DNA of 64,000 nt from Caballeronia novacaledonica (GCF_900258035.1 NZ_OGTP01000003.1:62001-126000); one strand, 5' to 3'. Shown: positions 27,673 through 37,010, counted from the first letter of the stretch. Program-made: numbers and translations. The notes: generated from the sequence alone by a model not told the origin.

Positions 27673-29091
27673 TCAATAGCGATAGTGGTTGGGCTTGAAC
27701 GGACCGTTCTTGTCGACGCCGATATAGCCGGCCTGCTCATCCGACAGCACGGTCAGCTCCGCGCCGATGCGGCCGAGGTGCAGGCGCGCGACCTTCTCGT
27801 CGAGATGCTTCGGCAGCACGTAGACCTTGTTCTCGTACTTCTTGCCTTGCGTGAACAGTTCGATCTGCGCGAGCGTCTGGTTGGTGAACGAGTTCGACAT
27901 CACGAACGACGGATGGCCCGTCGCGCAACCGAGGTTCACGAGACGGCCTTCAGCCAGAATGATGATCTTCTTGCCGTCCGGGAAGACGATGTGATCGACC
28001 TGCGGCTTGATGTTGTCCCACGTGTACTGGCGCGTGGAAGCGATGTCGATTTCCGAATCGAAGTGGCCGATGTTGCAGACGATCGCGTTGTTGCGCATCG
28101 CCTTCATGTGGTCGTGGTTGATGACGTGGTAGTTGCCCGTCGCCGTCACGAAGATGTCGGCACGGCTCGCGGCGTATTCCATCGTCACGACGCGGTAGCC
28201 TTCCATCGCGGCTTGCAGCGCGCAGATCGGATCGATTTCCGTGACCCACACGGTTGCGCCGAGACCGCGCAGCGATTGCGCGCAGCCCTTGCCCACGTCG
28301 CCGTAACCGGCCACGACCGCGATCTTGCCCGCGATCATCACGTCGGTCGCGCGCTTGATGCCGTCGACGAGCGATTCGCGGCAGCCGTACAGATTGTCGA
28401 ACTTCGACTTCGTGACCGAATCGTTCACGTTGATGGCCGGGAACGGCAGACGGCCGTCCTTTTCCATCTGATACAGGCGATGCACGCCCGTCGTGGTTTC
28501 TTCCGTCACGCCCTGGATGTGCGCGAGGCGCGTGGAGTACCACGTCGGATCGGCGTCGAGGTGCGTCGCGATCGACTTGTACAGCGCGACTTCTTCTTCG
28601 TTCGTCGGCTTGGCGATGACCGAGCGGTCCTTCTCCGCCTTCGAGCCGAGAATGAGCAACAGCGTCGCGTCGCCGCCGTCATCGAGAATCATGTTGGCGA
28701 ACTGACCGTTCGGCCATTCGAAGATGCGGTGGCTGAATTCCCAGTACTCGTCGAGCGATTCGCCCTTGAACGCGAACACCGGCGTGCCGCCGTCGGCGAT
28801 TGCCGCGGCTGCGTGATCCTGCGTCGAGAAGATGTTGCACGATGCCCAGCGCACGTCCGCGCCCAGCGCCGTGAGCGTTTCGATCAGCACGCCCGTCTGA
28901 ATCGTCATGTGCAGCGAACCGGCGACGCGCGCGCCCTTCAGCGGCTGCTGCGCCTTGTATTCCTCGCGCGTCTGGATGAGGCCCGGCATTTCCGTTTCGG
29001 CGATGTCGAGTTCCTTGCGGCCCCATGCGGCGAGCGACATGTCGGCGACGACGTAATCTTTGGAATTTGAATCGAGAACTGCGGCGTTCAT
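27673..29091 (-). CDS. ahcY: S-adenosyl-L-homocysteine hydrolase
   Basis: 472-residue NAD-dependent enzyme that splits SAH into adenosine and homocysteine, relieving product inhibition of methyltransferases. It starts [20 protein letters not shown]; motifs are [35 protein letters not shown], the NAD-binding loop [19 protein letters not shown], and the C-terminal FKPNHYRY with the conserved Lys and Tyr. The start at 29091 has a strong GGAGGG Shine-Dalgarno at about 29096-29101. The frame is open 44 codons further up, but that part is the riboswitch leader, so it is non-coding. Regulated by an SAH riboswitch. Confidence 0.97.
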   Translation of the reverse strand: MNAAVLDSNSKDYVVADMSLAAWGRKELDIAETEMPGLIQTREEYKAQQPLKGARVAGSLHMTIQTGVLIETLTALGADVRWASCNIFSTQDHAAAAIADGGTPVFAFKGESLDEYWEFSHRIFEWPNGQFANMILDDGGDATLLLILGSKAEKDRSVIAKPTNEEEVALYKSIATHLDADPTWYSTRLAHIQGVTEETTTGVHRLYQMEKDGRLPFPAINVNDSVTKSKFDNLYGCRESLVDGIKRATDVMIAGKIAVVAGYGDVGKGCAQSLRGLGATVWVTEIDPICALQAAMEGYRVVTMEYAASRADIFVTATGNYHVINHDHMKAMRNNAIVCNIGHFDSEIDIASTRQYTWDNIKPQVDHIVFPDGKKIIILAEGRLVNLGCATGHPSFVMSNSFTNQTLAQIELFTQGKKYENKVYVLPKHLDEKVARLHLGRIGAELTVLSDEQAGYIGVDKNGPFKPNHYRY

Positions 29092-29127
29092 CACGCCCTC
29101 CTTTTCTAAAAAGACTAGAAATGTTGA

Positions 29128-29258
29128 CGTGAGCGCCGTTCGATGCGGTGGCTCAGCGGGCGCCTTGATTGCGTGGCGCTTTCGAACCGTCCGGATTGAA
29201 TGCTTCCGAGCCTGGCGGGCCAATTTTCGACAATTGCCCGTCGCAACGCTCCTCGGAA
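29128..29258 (-). ncRNA. SAH riboswitch
   Basis: Minus-strand leader of ahcY matches the SAH riboswitch consensus: CCGAGGAGCGTTGCGACGG (reading down from 29256), then CCGCCAGGCTCGG closing P1 with CCGAG, a variable P4-type hairpin, and AACGGCGCTCACG ending at 29128, whose GCGCTC pairs with GAGCGTT as the pseudoknot. Element order and conserved loops agree with the class known from beta- and gamma-proteobacteria. In this class SAH binding turns expression on. It ends 36 bases upstream of the ahcY start and probably acts on the ahcY - holin-like - metF transcript. Confidence 0.93.
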
Positions 29259-29268
29259 ACGAACGCCG

Positions 29269-29274
29269 ATTGTA
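29269..29274 (-). promoter_or_regulatory. Probable -10 box of the ahcY promoter
   Basis: TACAAT on the minus strand lies just upstream of the riboswitch, so transcription would begin about 29262, a few bases before the first conserved riboswitch nucleotide. No good -35 is seen at 17 bp (TTGGTC occurs at 14 bp). Confidence 0.5.
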
Positions 29275-29329
29275 GCAAAGCTTTATGCGACCAATCGTAT
29301 TCCGTCGCTGCGATGCGGGCTTTGCGCGC

Positions 29330-30052
29330 TCAGAACGGAAGCGCGGAGAGAAGCGGCGCGAGCAGCACCATCGCGACGCCCGCGATCATCATGGTGAGAC
29401 TCGCGACGACGCCTTCTTCGCTGCCGAGTTCGCGCGCCTTCGCGGTGCCGACGCCGTGCGCCGCCGCGCCGAACAACGCGCCGCGCGCGAGCCGCGTGCG
29501 CAACGGCACGAGCGCGAGCACGATTTCGCCGAACAGCATGCCGCAGACGCCCGTCGCGATCACGAAAAGCGCGGTCAGGTCTTTCGGCGCGTGGATTTTG
29601 TCGGAGACGGCGAGCGCGAAAGGCGTCGAGACGGAGCGCGTCGCGAGGCTGCGCTGCAGTTCCGGCGACAGATGCAGCAGCTTCGCGAGCATCAGCGAAC
29701 CGCCGACCGCCACCAGAATCCCGACCGTCACGCCCACGGTGAGCGAAATCCAGTGACGTTTGATGAGCTCGCGATATTCATAGATCGGCACCGCGAACGC
29801 GACGGTCGCCGGGCCGAGCAGCCACATGAGCCAGCGCGTGTCGGCGTAGTAAACCGAATACGGAATGCGCGCCATCACGACGATGAGCGCAAGCACGGCC
29901 GGCACCGCCAGAAGCGGCGTGAGCCACGGCCGGCGGAAGCGCGCGTAGAGATGCTTGGCCGCGAAATACAGCGCGACGGTCAGCACGAAGCAGCCCGCCG
30001 CGATGAGCCGCGCGGCGTCGTCTTCGATAAGCGTGGCGAAAAAGTGGTTCAT
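29330..30052 (-). CDS. CidB/LrgB family membrane protein
   Basis: 240-residue polytopic inner-membrane protein of the LrgB/CidB family, proposed to modulate murein hydrolase activity and export together with a holin-like CidA/LrgA partner. Helices include [20 protein letters not shown] and [20 protein letters not shown]. Family motif region: [30 protein letters not shown] and [20 protein letters not shown]. The start (ATG 30052) is 10 bases after the CidA-type gene, so the two form an operon. Confidence 0.88.
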   Translation of the reverse strand: MNHFFATLIEDDAARLIAAGCFVLTVALYFAAKHLYARFRRPWLTPLLAVPAVLALIVVMARIPYSVYYADTRWLMWLLGPATVAFAVPIYEYRELIKRHWISLTVGVTVGILVAVGGSLMLAKLLHLSPELQRSLATRSVSTPFALAVSDKIHAPKDLTALFVIATGVCGMLFGEIVLALVPLRTRLARGALFGAAAHGVGTAKARELGSEEGVVASLTMMIAGVAMVLLAPLLSALPF

Positions 30053-30062
30053 GTCGGCTCGC

Positions 30063-30506
30063 TCAGGCGCGCGCGGCATGCCGCGCCACGAGCGCGCGAC
30101 GCAGCGCGAGGCGGCGTTCGAGGCGTGCCGCACGGTCCACCGCGAACGCGACGGCCACCATCACCATCAACGTTCCGCCGACGACGACCAGCGCGAGCCG
30201 CCAGCCGTCTTCCATGAAGAGGCCGCCGTACTGGACCGCCGCGACCGCCGCCGGAATGAAGAACAGCAGCATGTCGGAAAGCAGCCAGTCCGCGCCCGCC
30301 TTCACCCAGCGCGGCGCGATGCCGCCGCAGAACAGAAGCGCGAGCAGCGCGACCAGGCCGACCACGCCGCCCGGCACCGGCAGCGCCAGCTTGCGCGCGA
30401 CGAAATCCGCCGCGACCCAGATCGCCGCGAGCGCGGCGGACTGCACCGCGACGCGCAGAAAGCGGCCGAAGGCGGATTGCGAGGGATTCGTGAGGACGGC
30501 GGACAT
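30063..30506 (-). CDS. CidA/LrgA family holin-like protein
   Basis: 147-residue membrane protein of the CidA/LrgA family, the small partner of the adjacent LrgB-type protein. Landmarks are VPGGVVGLVALLALLFCGGI, ADWLLSDMLLFFIPAAVAAV and the GWRLALVVVGGTLMVMVAVA helix; the C-terminus is basic. In several bacteria these pairs link carbon overflow metabolism to autolysis, and recent work also ascribes pyruvate uptake to some. A LysR-type gene is divergent from it, the same arrangement as cidR-cidAB. Confidence 0.88.
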   Translation of the reverse strand: MSAVLTNPSQSAFGRFLRVAVQSAALAAIWVAADFVARKLALPVPGGVVGLVALLALLFCGGIAPRWVKAGADWLLSDMLLFFIPAAVAAVQYGGLFMEDGWRLALVVVGGTLMVMVAVAFAVDRAARLERRLALRRALVARHAARA

Positions 30507-30619
30507 GGCGGGCTTTTGACCTAGGGTTAACCTGTAGCCGAGTATATGGGCGCACCAAGCATAATAAAAATGAATTAACCTTATCCGAAATATTCTGAAC
30601 TGGAATTCTGGAGCTGATC

Positions 30620-31564
30620 ATGGAATTGCGCGCGTTGCGGTATTTCATCGAAGTCGTGAAGCAGAAGAGCTTCACCGCCGCCGCCGAGCACATGTTCGTG
30701 ACTCAGCCGACCATCAGCAAGATGGTGAAGGCGCTGGAAGATGAAGTCGGCTCGCCGCTGCTTCTGCGCGAAGGCCGCCAGATGGTGCTGACGGACGCCG
30801 GGCAGATCGTCTATCAGCGCGGCGTCGAGGTGCTGGCGGCGCACGCGCGGCTGGAGGCCGAACTCAACGATCTCGGCACTTTCGGGCGCGGCACGCTGAC
30901 GATCGGCATTCCGCCGATGGGCGGCTCGCTCTTCACGCCCGCCATCGCGGCATTCCGGCGCCGCTATCCGAAGGTCGAGCTCAAGCTGTTCGAGCGCGGC
31001 TCGAAGGCGATCGAAGCGGCGCTGATCGACGGCGAACTGGAACTGGGCGGCGTATTGCAGCCCGTCGATACCGCGATGTTCGACGTCCTCCCCGTCAGCC
31101 GGCAGCTCCTGTGGCTCGTCGCGCCGAAGGGATCGCGCTGGGACGATGCCCGCGAAGTCGCCCTCACCGATCTCGCCGCCGAGCCGTTCGTGTTCTACGG
31201 CGAGAGCCTCGCGCTCAACGACGTCGTGCTCAACGCGTGTCGCGCGGCGGGCTTTGCGCCGACGATCGTCGGACGCAGCGGGCACTGGGATTTCATGGCG
31301 GCGCTCGTGCAGGCGGGCATCGGCATTGCGCTGCTGCCCGCGCCGTATTGCCGGCGGCTCGACGCGAACGCGTTCACCTGTCGTCCCGTCGTGGCGCCGG
31401 AGATTCACTGGGACATGGCGCTCGGCTGGCGACGCAACGGTTATCTGTCCCATGCGGCGCGCGCGTGGATCGAGGTCGCGCGTGAAATGCTGCCCGCGAA
31501 TCTCGATCAGGATTTCATGGCCGACGGCTTCCCGCGTGCGCGACCCGGCGATCCGGGAAACTGA
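30620..31564 (+). CDS. LysR-type regulator next to cidAB-like genes
   Basis: 314-residue LTTR. N-terminal winged helix: MELRALRYFIEVVKQKSFTA, AAEHMFVTQPTISKMVKALE with the recognition helix, and LLREGRQMVLTDAG. C-terminal effector domain begins near TLTIGIPPMGGSLFTPAIAA. Divergent from the CidA/CidB-like pair across 113 bp (30507-30619), where TTAACC occurs twice, so it probably activates that operon (CidR-like), inferred from position. It ends at a strong bidirectional terminator. Confidence 0.88.
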   Translation: MELRALRYFIEVVKQKSFTAAAEHMFVTQPTISKMVKALEDEVGSPLLLREGRQMVLTDAGQIVYQRGVEVLAAHARLEAELNDLGTFGRGTLTIGIPPMGGSLFTPAIAAFRRRYPKVELKLFERGSKAIEAALIDGELELGGVLQPVDTAMFDVLPVSRQLLWLVAPKGSRWDDAREVALTDLAAEPFVFYGESLALNDVVLNACRAAGFAPTIVGRSGHWDFMAALVQAGIGIALLPAPYCRRLDANAFTCRPVVAPEIHWDMALGWRRNGYLSHAARAWIEVAREMLPANLDQDFMADGFPRARPGDPGN

Positions 31565-31582
31565 CGCGCCGAAACAAAAACG

Positions 31583-31623
31583 AAAAACGCGCCGGCCGCA
31601 TTGAGCGGGCCGGCGCGTTTTTT
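31583..31623. terminator. Bidirectional terminator between LysR and OmpA-like genes
   Basis: A 13-bp stem (AAACGCGCCGGCC at 31585-31597, with its complement at 31608-31620) has an A-run on the left and a T-run on the right, serving the two convergent genes. Confidence 0.88.
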
Positions 31624-31648
31624 CTGCTACTTCCGGGCGTTGGCCGAA

Positions 31649-33325
31649 TCAGTTCAACTCCGTGAATGCGATCCGGCGATTTGCCGCGCGACCGCCGCGA
31701 GTCGAATTGTCCGCGACCGGATCGGCGTCGCCGAGACCTTCCGCCGCGAGCGTGTCCGCCGGCACGCCATGCTTGATCAGATAGCTGCGCACGGCCTGCG
31801 CGCGCTTTTCCGACAAGCGGAGATTCACCGCGTGGTCGCCGGAACTGTCCGTATAGCCGCCGATTCGCAGCTTGATCGGCTTGCCGGCCGCGCTGCATTC
31901 CTTCAGAGACTTGGCCGATTCGGCAAGTTCGTTCAGCGCCGCGCGCGGCAGCGCGTTCGACGCGAAACCGAAGTTGATCGGATGCAGATTCAGATTCTTC
32001 GCGGCGTCGCCGGGTGCGCACGCGGTGGCCGGCGCTTCGGCGGCGGCGACGGGCTTCGCTGCGGCCGTGGTGTCCGTTGCGGCGATCGCCCAGCCGTTGC
32101 CGAAGAACGCCTTCAGCTTGTCCAGCCAGCCGAGCTTCGGATCGCTCGCGCGGCCGCTCAGATCGATCTTGCCGCCCGCGATGCGCACTTGCGCGCCCGG
32201 CAGCGTCATGACGGGCAGCAGGCCGCCGAGTTTGCCGATCCACGTGGCCGGCTTCGTGTCCGAATCGACCGTGATGTTCGCGTGGAATTTGTCCGCGCCG
32301 AGCTTGGCCGCAAGCAGGTCGATCAACTGGCGCTTCTCGTCCTCGCTGTTGACCGTGGCGCTCAGCGTGGGAACGCCGGACGAATCGACGGCGAAGGACA
32401 TCGTCGAATCTTTGCTCGGCAGCGCGACGGGCGCCGACGATGGATCGGCCGTGGCGATTGCCGCCGGCGCCGGTTCGGAAGCGGCCGTTGCGCTCGAACT
32501 CGAATCGGAGAGCGTATCGGGCTTCGCCTGGGGCGCGGCGTCCTGCTCCGGCGTGTTCGTCGAGCAGCCGCGGCCGAGCAGAGCCGCGAGCAGCGCGAGC
32601 GCGGCGGCGAACGCGATCCACCACCAGGTCTTCTTGCCGGCGTTCTCCTTCACGGGCTGCCCGGGCGCGACGGGCGCATCCAGCGGCTGCGAGAACGCCG
32701 CTGCTTCCAGCGTCGCCGGATGCTCGAGATGCGCTGCCACGGCCTTCAGCCGCGACGCGGCTCCGGCGAGGAACGTGCCGACCGAACCGAGACCGAGCGC
32801 ATGCGCGAACGAGTCCGTCAGGTTCGCGCGCACCACGGGCAACTGATGGCCGAGGAGCGCCGGAATCTGGTCGGCAGTGCCGGCGTGCTGCGTGAGATGG
32901 CGCTTGAGCACGCCGAGGAGCGTCGCGCCGACCACGCCGATCAGCGTGCGCGTGGCGCTCGTCGCGACGCCCGTGTATTCGGCGACGCGCTCGGCGAGCA
33001 CGTTGATGCCGTCAGTCGAGGCGATCGCCGTATCGGCTTTCGCGCCGGCATCGACGAGCGTTTTGAAGCCGTCGTCGTGAATCGCGAAATGCGGCAGCTC
33101 TTCGGCGATGAGCGCGTTCGTGCCCGGCGACATGATCGACGCGAACAGAGCGCGCGCGCCCTCCAGCGACGACGCCTTGTTCATCAGCGCGCCGATGAGC
33201 GCCGGACCAGAGAGCGACACCACGCGTTTGGCGGATTCCGGCGTGCAGCCGATGCGCCCGGCGATATGCTGCAGCACGCTTTCTGACAAAGCGCCCTGGA
33301 CAAGCTGATTGAGGTTGATGCTCAT
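31649..33325 (-). CDS. DUF937 - OmpA domain fusion envelope protein
   Basis: 558-residue protein. Residues 1 to about 150 form a DUF937/YidB-like helical domain (QGALSESVLQHIAGRIGCTP, GPALIGALMNKASSLEGARA). One membrane helix follows at about 237-255 (TWWWIAFAAALALLAALLG), then a Pro/Ala/Ser-rich linker, a BON-like region (STMSFAVDSSGVPTLSATVN), and a C-terminal OmpA peptidoglycan-binding domain (RIGGYTDSSGDHAVNLRLSE, AEGLGDADPVADNSTRGGRA, NRRIAF). It probably spans from the cytoplasm to peptidoglycan through the single helix. Function unknown. Transcribed from a promoter at 33378-33405. Confidence 0.82.
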   Translation of the reverse strand: MSINLNQLVQGALSESVLQHIAGRIGCTPESAKRVVSLSGPALIGALMNKASSLEGARALFASIMSPGTNALIAEELPHFAIHDDGFKTLVDAGAKADTAIASTDGINVLAERVAEYTGVATSATRTLIGVVGATLLGVLKRHLTQHAGTADQIPALLGHQLPVVRANLTDSFAHALGLGSVGTFLAGAASRLKAVAAHLEHPATLEAAAFSQPLDAPVAPGQPVKENAGKKTWWWIAFAAALALLAALLGRGCSTNTPEQDAAPQAKPDTLSDSSSSATAASEPAPAAIATADPSSAPVALPSKDSTMSFAVDSSGVPTLSATVNSEDEKRQLIDLLAAKLGADKFHANITVDSDTKPATWIGKLGGLLPVMTLPGAQVRIAGGKIDLSGRASDPKLGWLDKLKAFFGNGWAIAATDTTAAAKPVAAAEAPATACAPGDAAKNLNLHPINFGFASNALPRAALNELAESAKSLKECSAAGKPIKLRIGGYTDSSGDHAVNLRLSEKRAQAVRSYLIKHGVPADTLAAEGLGDADPVADNSTRGGRAANRRIAFTELN

Positions 33326-33635
33326 TGAGAATGCTTCCGTGAAAGGCGTTATTGCATCCGCCCGAATAGGCGCGCCGATTATAGGTTCGGCCTCCTGCGC
33401 GTCATTGGGGCAGGATTAACAATCGGATTTGTCTCAGTGATTGGCGCTTTAGGACCGATCATCGGAAAGACGTGCGTATTTGTGAAAAGAACGATCCGTC
33501 TACACGTCCGATCTATGCGCGGCCTATGATTCCTGAATTCGAGATGGCGTCCGGAACAGTGGAACGGCTGTTGCGCCCGCCCGACAGTGACGCATCAGCG
33601 CGCCGCCGACCCGCGCGAAAAGAAGGAGACCGACG
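33326..33635. other. 310-bp divergent control region (OmpA-like gene / acyl-CoA dehydrogenase)
   Basis: Contains the minus-strand promoter at 33378-33405 and, close to 33636, a purine-rich ribosome-binding site (AAGGAG) for the dehydrogenase. No other recognised element. Confidence 0.5.
33378..33405 (-). promoter_or_regulatory. Sigma-70-type promoter of the DUF937-OmpA gene
   Basis: Minus strand: -35 ATGACG (33400-33405), 16-bp spacer, -10 TATAAT (33378-33383, exact). Transcription would start near 33371, giving a leader of about 45 bases. Confidence 0.5.
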
Positions 33636-35333
33636 ATGTCCGATTCCGCCGATCGCCCGTTCGGGCAGACACACGACGTCACCAATCAGGCGCCGCCGCT
33701 CGTCGGCTACGACGCGTTCGCCTTCGATCCGGCGCTCGTGGCCGCCGTCGGGCGCGAGGGCGCGCAATGGCACGCGGAAACGCTCTCGCGCGACGGCATG
33801 GCGCTGACGCAGCCGGACGTCGTCGCGCTGGCGGATCTCGCCAATCGCCATGAGCCGGAACTCGCGACGCATAATCCGCGCGGCGAGCGCATCGACGCCC
33901 TGGAGTTTCATCCGGCGTGGCACGAATTGTTGCGGCGTCTGCGGCACGAAGGCCTGCATTCGCTGCCGTTCGAGCCGTCCGCGCGCGCCGGATCGATGGC
34001 CGCGCGCTGTGCCAGCTACTATCTGCACGGCCAGCTCGAATCCGGCTCGCTGTGTCCGATAACGATGACCTTCGCGAGCATTCCGGTCCTGCGCAACGAG
34101 CCCGACCTGTTCGCGCGCATTGCGGGGCCGCTGCTGTCGCGTGAGCACGATCCGCGCGACATCCCGCTCGAAGCCGGCAAGCATTCGATGATGATCGGCA
34201 TGGGCATGACCGAAAAACAGGGCGGCTCCGACGTGCGCAGCAACCGCACGCGTGCGCATGCGCTCGGCGTGGCGGGACGTGGCGGCGCTTATCGGCTGGT
34301 CGGTCACAAATGGTTCTTCTCGGCGCCGCAATGCGATGCGCATCTCGTGCTCGCGCGCACCGCCGACGAAGGCGGCCTGTCCTGCTTCTACGTACCGCGC
34401 TTCGCGCCGGACGGCCGCAAGAATGCGGTCCAGATCCAGCGGTTGAAGGACAAGCTCGGCAATCGTTCGAACGCGAGCAGCGAGGTGGAGTTCTTCGATG
34501 CCTACGGCCTGATGATCGGCGATGAAGGGCGCGGCGTGCCGACCATCATCGAGATGGCGAACTTCACGCGGCTCGATTGCGTGATCGGCAGCGCGGCGCT
34601 GATGCGCGCGGCGCTCGTGCAGGCGATCCATCACGCGCGGCATCGCAGTGCATTTGGCGCGCATCTCGCCGACCAGCCGCTGATGCGCAACGTGCTCGCC
34701 GATCTCGCGCTCGAATCCGAGGCGGCGACGGTCCTGTTCATGCGGCTCGCCGGCGCGTTCGAGCAGAGCGCCGCGCCGGGCGGAGCGCTCGTCGAGCGCG
34801 CGTGGCGGCGCATCGTGACGCCCGCCGCGAAGTTCTGGGTGTGCAAGCGCGCGCTCGAATTCACCGGCGAAGCGATGGAAGTCTGGGGCGGCAATGGCTA
34901 CGTCGAAACCGGGCCGATGGCGCGTTTCTATCGCGAGGCGCCGGTCAATTCGATCTGGGAAGGCTCGGGAAACGTGATGTGTCTCGACGTGCTGCGCGCG
35001 TTCGAGCGCGAGCAGGACGCCGCGCACGCGCTTCTGGGCGACTGGAAGACGACGGCGGGTGCGCATCCGGCGCTGGCGGGCGCGTTGTCGTCGCTGGTCG
35101 GCATGCTGACGGGCGATCCGGCCGCGCGGGAGGCGTCGGCGCGGCGCATCGCGCAGCAACTCGCGCTATGCGCGCAAGGCGTGTTGCTGGCGCGGCATGC
35201 GCCGCAGGAAGTCGCGGATGCGTTCACCGAAACGCGGCTCGGCGATGCGCGCGGTGAAACCGGGCGCGTGTACGGCACGCTGCCCGTGCGGTTCGATCAT
35301 GCGGGGATGGTTGCGCGGGCGTTTGGCGTCTAG
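33636..35333 (+). CDS. AidB-type acyl-CoA dehydrogenase
   Basis: 565-residue flavoprotein of the AidB group (E. coli AidB is 541), linked there to the alkylation response and with isovaleryl-CoA dehydrogenase activity. The opening THDVTNQAPPLVGYDAF is close to the AidB N-terminal signature. Acyl-CoA dehydrogenase core: GMTEKQGGSDVRSN, HKWFFSAPQCDAHLVLART, ASSEVEFFDAYGLMIGDEGR, and SIWEGSGNVMCLDVLRAF. The start ATG at 33636 has AAGGAG upstream. Unlinked to a recognised ada-like regulator here. It converges on the FlhB-like gene with a 9-base gap. Confidence 0.9.
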   Translation: MSDSADRPFGQTHDVTNQAPPLVGYDAFAFDPALVAAVGREGAQWHAETLSRDGMALTQPDVVALADLANRHEPELATHNPRGERIDALEFHPAWHELLRRLRHEGLHSLPFEPSARAGSMAARCASYYLHGQLESGSLCPITMTFASIPVLRNEPDLFARIAGPLLSREHDPRDIPLEAGKHSMMIGMGMTEKQGGSDVRSNRTRAHALGVAGRGGAYRLVGHKWFFSAPQCDAHLVLARTADEGGLSCFYVPRFAPDGRKNAVQIQRLKDKLGNRSNASSEVEFFDAYGLMIGDEGRGVPTIIEMANFTRLDCVIGSAALMRAALVQAIHHARHRSAFGAHLADQPLMRNVLADLALESEAATVLFMRLAGAFEQSAAPGGALVERAWRRIVTPAAKFWVCKRALEFTGEAMEVWGGNGYVETGPMARFYREAPVNSIWEGSGNVMCLDVLRAFEREQDAAHALLGDWKTTAGAHPALAGALSSLVGMLTGDPAAREASARRIAQQLALCAQGVLLARHAPQEVADAFTETRLGDARGETGRVYGTLPVRFDHAGMVARAFGV

Positions 35334-35342
35334 CCGAAGGCT

Positions 35343-35657
35343 TCAGCGAATCCCCCGCCCCGACTCCCGCATCGGCTCCTCGTTCTCCAGCCGATAAACC
35401 CACGACAGCAATTCCGCCACCGCCTGATACAGCGCGGGCGGAATGTGCGCGTCGAGATCGACCTGCATGAGCAGCGACACCATTTCCGGCGACTCGTGCA
35501 CGTACAGGCCCGCTTCCTTCGCGCGCTGCACGATCATTTCCGCGACCATGCCATAGCCCTTCGCGACGACGCGCGGCGTGCCCTCGCGATTGCCCGCCTC
35601 GTAGGCGAGCGCGGTCGCCTGCCTGCGCGTGTACGGCGGATGATCCTGGCCGCTCAT
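35343..35657 (-). CDS. FlhB C-terminal-like flagellar protein (FhlB type)
   Basis: 104-residue protein resembling only the cytoplasmic C-terminal part of FlhB/EscU (flagellar and type III export-gate switch proteins): YTRRQATALAYEAGNREGTP, VVAKGYGMVAEMIVQRAKEA and DLDAHIPPALYQAVAELLSW. It has no membrane segment and no NPTH autocleavage motif, so it corresponds to the post-cleavage domain. Four bases overlap the FliK-like gene before it. Probably the last gene of the fliS-fliT-fliK2 transcript. A role in substrate-specificity switching is inferred. Confidence 0.85.
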   Translation of the reverse strand: MSGQDHPPYTRRQATALAYEAGNREGTPRVVAKGYGMVAEMIVQRAKEAGLYVHESPEMVSLLMQVDLDAHIPPALYQAVAELLSWVYRLENEEPMRESGRGIR

Positions 35658-36967
35658 GCGTCACTCCCTTCGCCCTGCTGCGGACGAAACAGATGTTCGA
35701 GCGGCGAGCGCACCGGCTTTTTCGCGGCGGCATTGTCGCCGGACAGCGCGAGATCGGTCACGCCGTCCATCGAGCGAACCGAAAGCGACGCCAGCGCGAT
35801 GCCCGCCGCTTCGAGCTGACGCGCGAACGCGGCGCCATCGGCGGCGAGACGGCGCGCGCCCGCATCGCCCGCCTTGATGCGCGCGACGAGCTTTTCGCCC
35901 GTCAGCACGAGTTCGGCATCGACGGTGCCGAGCGCAGGCAGCGACAGCGTGATGCGCGTGCGCCACGCGCGTTCGTCGGCGGCGTCGTCGGCGGTGCGCG
36001 CATCGCGCGGCTCGCGGGCGACTTCCCATTCGAAGCGCGTGCCGGGCCACGCCTCGCCCTGCCAGCGGAATTGCTGGTTCGCGAGCACGTCGAGTTGCTG
36101 GCGCACGACATTGAGCGTCGCCGGATGAATACCCGCCGCCACCGACGCCTGCAGCGCCGATTCCTGCGGGCTCGGCTGCGCGGCCAGCGCGTTCGCAGAA
36201 TTGCCGCTCTGCGAATTCGACAGCGCCGACGGCGGCGCATCGCGCACCGACGCCGCGAGCGCCGCCGCCTGCTGTGGCGTCTGCGGCGTGGCGACCGGGC
36301 GTCCGTGAAAGTCGGGCAGATCGGGCGTGAATTGCGGCGCGCGGGCGTCGTCCAGCCATGCGTCGCCGGGCGTCGCGCCGTTAGCGAGATCGAACGGCAA
36401 GGCCATCGAACGCGCATCGGCGCGCGCCTGCGGCTCGTTGCCGAGCGACGCCGCGCTGCGCTGGCCCGCGAGCCATTGCACCAGATGCGATTCGTAGAAA
36501 AGCCCGCTTTCGTCGACGGTTTTCGCCAGCGCGGTCGCGATGGCGGCGGCGGGCAGCGGCGGCAGATTCTGCGTCGCGGCGCGTGCAGCGGCGACGGCGG
36601 CGGCATTGGAAGAGAAAGCGGTATCGAAGAGGCCGGTCGTGAGCGCGGCGAAGGCGCTCGCCGGGCGCGGCGGCGTCGGCCAGAGCGGGGCGTCGCCGGT
36701 CAGCGCGGGCGTCGCGCCGCCGAATCGCGAGATAACGTCGAGCGTGCGCGCGACGCTGGAGAACGCAGTTTGCGCCGATGCCGCCGGCGCGGCCGCTCCG
36801 GGCGGCGTGCCGACGGTCTGCGGGATGTCCGCTTGCGTCGTCGTCTGTCCGACGCTCGCGCCGGTCACGCCGCTGCCGCTCACCCCGCCCGGCGCGCGAA
36901 TCGCGGACAGCAGGAGCTCGGTGCGGTTGGCGAGCAACGATGCGATCGCGGTATCGAGTCCTGTCAT
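35654..36967 (-). CDS. Second FliK-like hook-length control protein
   Basis: 437-residue, Ala/Gly/Pro-rich protein with a low-complexity N-terminus and a C-terminal domain resembling FliK/Flg_hook (ITLSLPALGTVDAELVLTGE, KLVARIKAGDAGARRLAADG, ASLSVRSMDGVTDLALSGDN). It differs from the canonical fliK of this window (44171-45508) and partners an FlhB-like fragment, a paired paralogous switch module. Start chosen at ATG 36967 (MTGLDTAIASLLANRTELLL); GTG 36973 is in frame. Follows fliT by 43 bases. Confidence 0.75.
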   Translation of the reverse strand: MTGLDTAIASLLANRTELLLSAIRAPGGVSGSGVTGASVGQTTTQADIPQTVGTPPGAAAPAASAQTAFSSVARTLDVISRFGGATPALTGDAPLWPTPPRPASAFAALTTGLFDTAFSSNAAAVAAARAATQNLPPLPAAAIATALAKTVDESGLFYESHLVQWLAGQRSAASLGNEPQARADARSMALPFDLANGATPGDAWLDDARAPQFTPDLPDFHGRPVATPQTPQQAAALAASVRDAPPSALSNSQSGNSANALAAQPSPQESALQASVAAGIHPATLNVVRQQLDVLANQQFRWQGEAWPGTRFEWEVAREPRDARTADDAADERAWRTRITLSLPALGTVDAELVLTGEKLVARIKAGDAGARRLAADGAAFARQLEAAGIALASLSVRSMDGVTDLALSGDNAAAKKPVRSPLEHLFRPQQGEGSDA

Positions 36968-37010
36968 GCCCACATCCTCAATATGCGCCTCGGCCGGGCG
37001 CGGACAACGC

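Noticed and set aside
29092..29223. In-frame 44-codon N-terminal extension of ahcY
   Set aside because: It overlaps the riboswitch, and family N-termini and the strong ribosome-binding site point to 29091.
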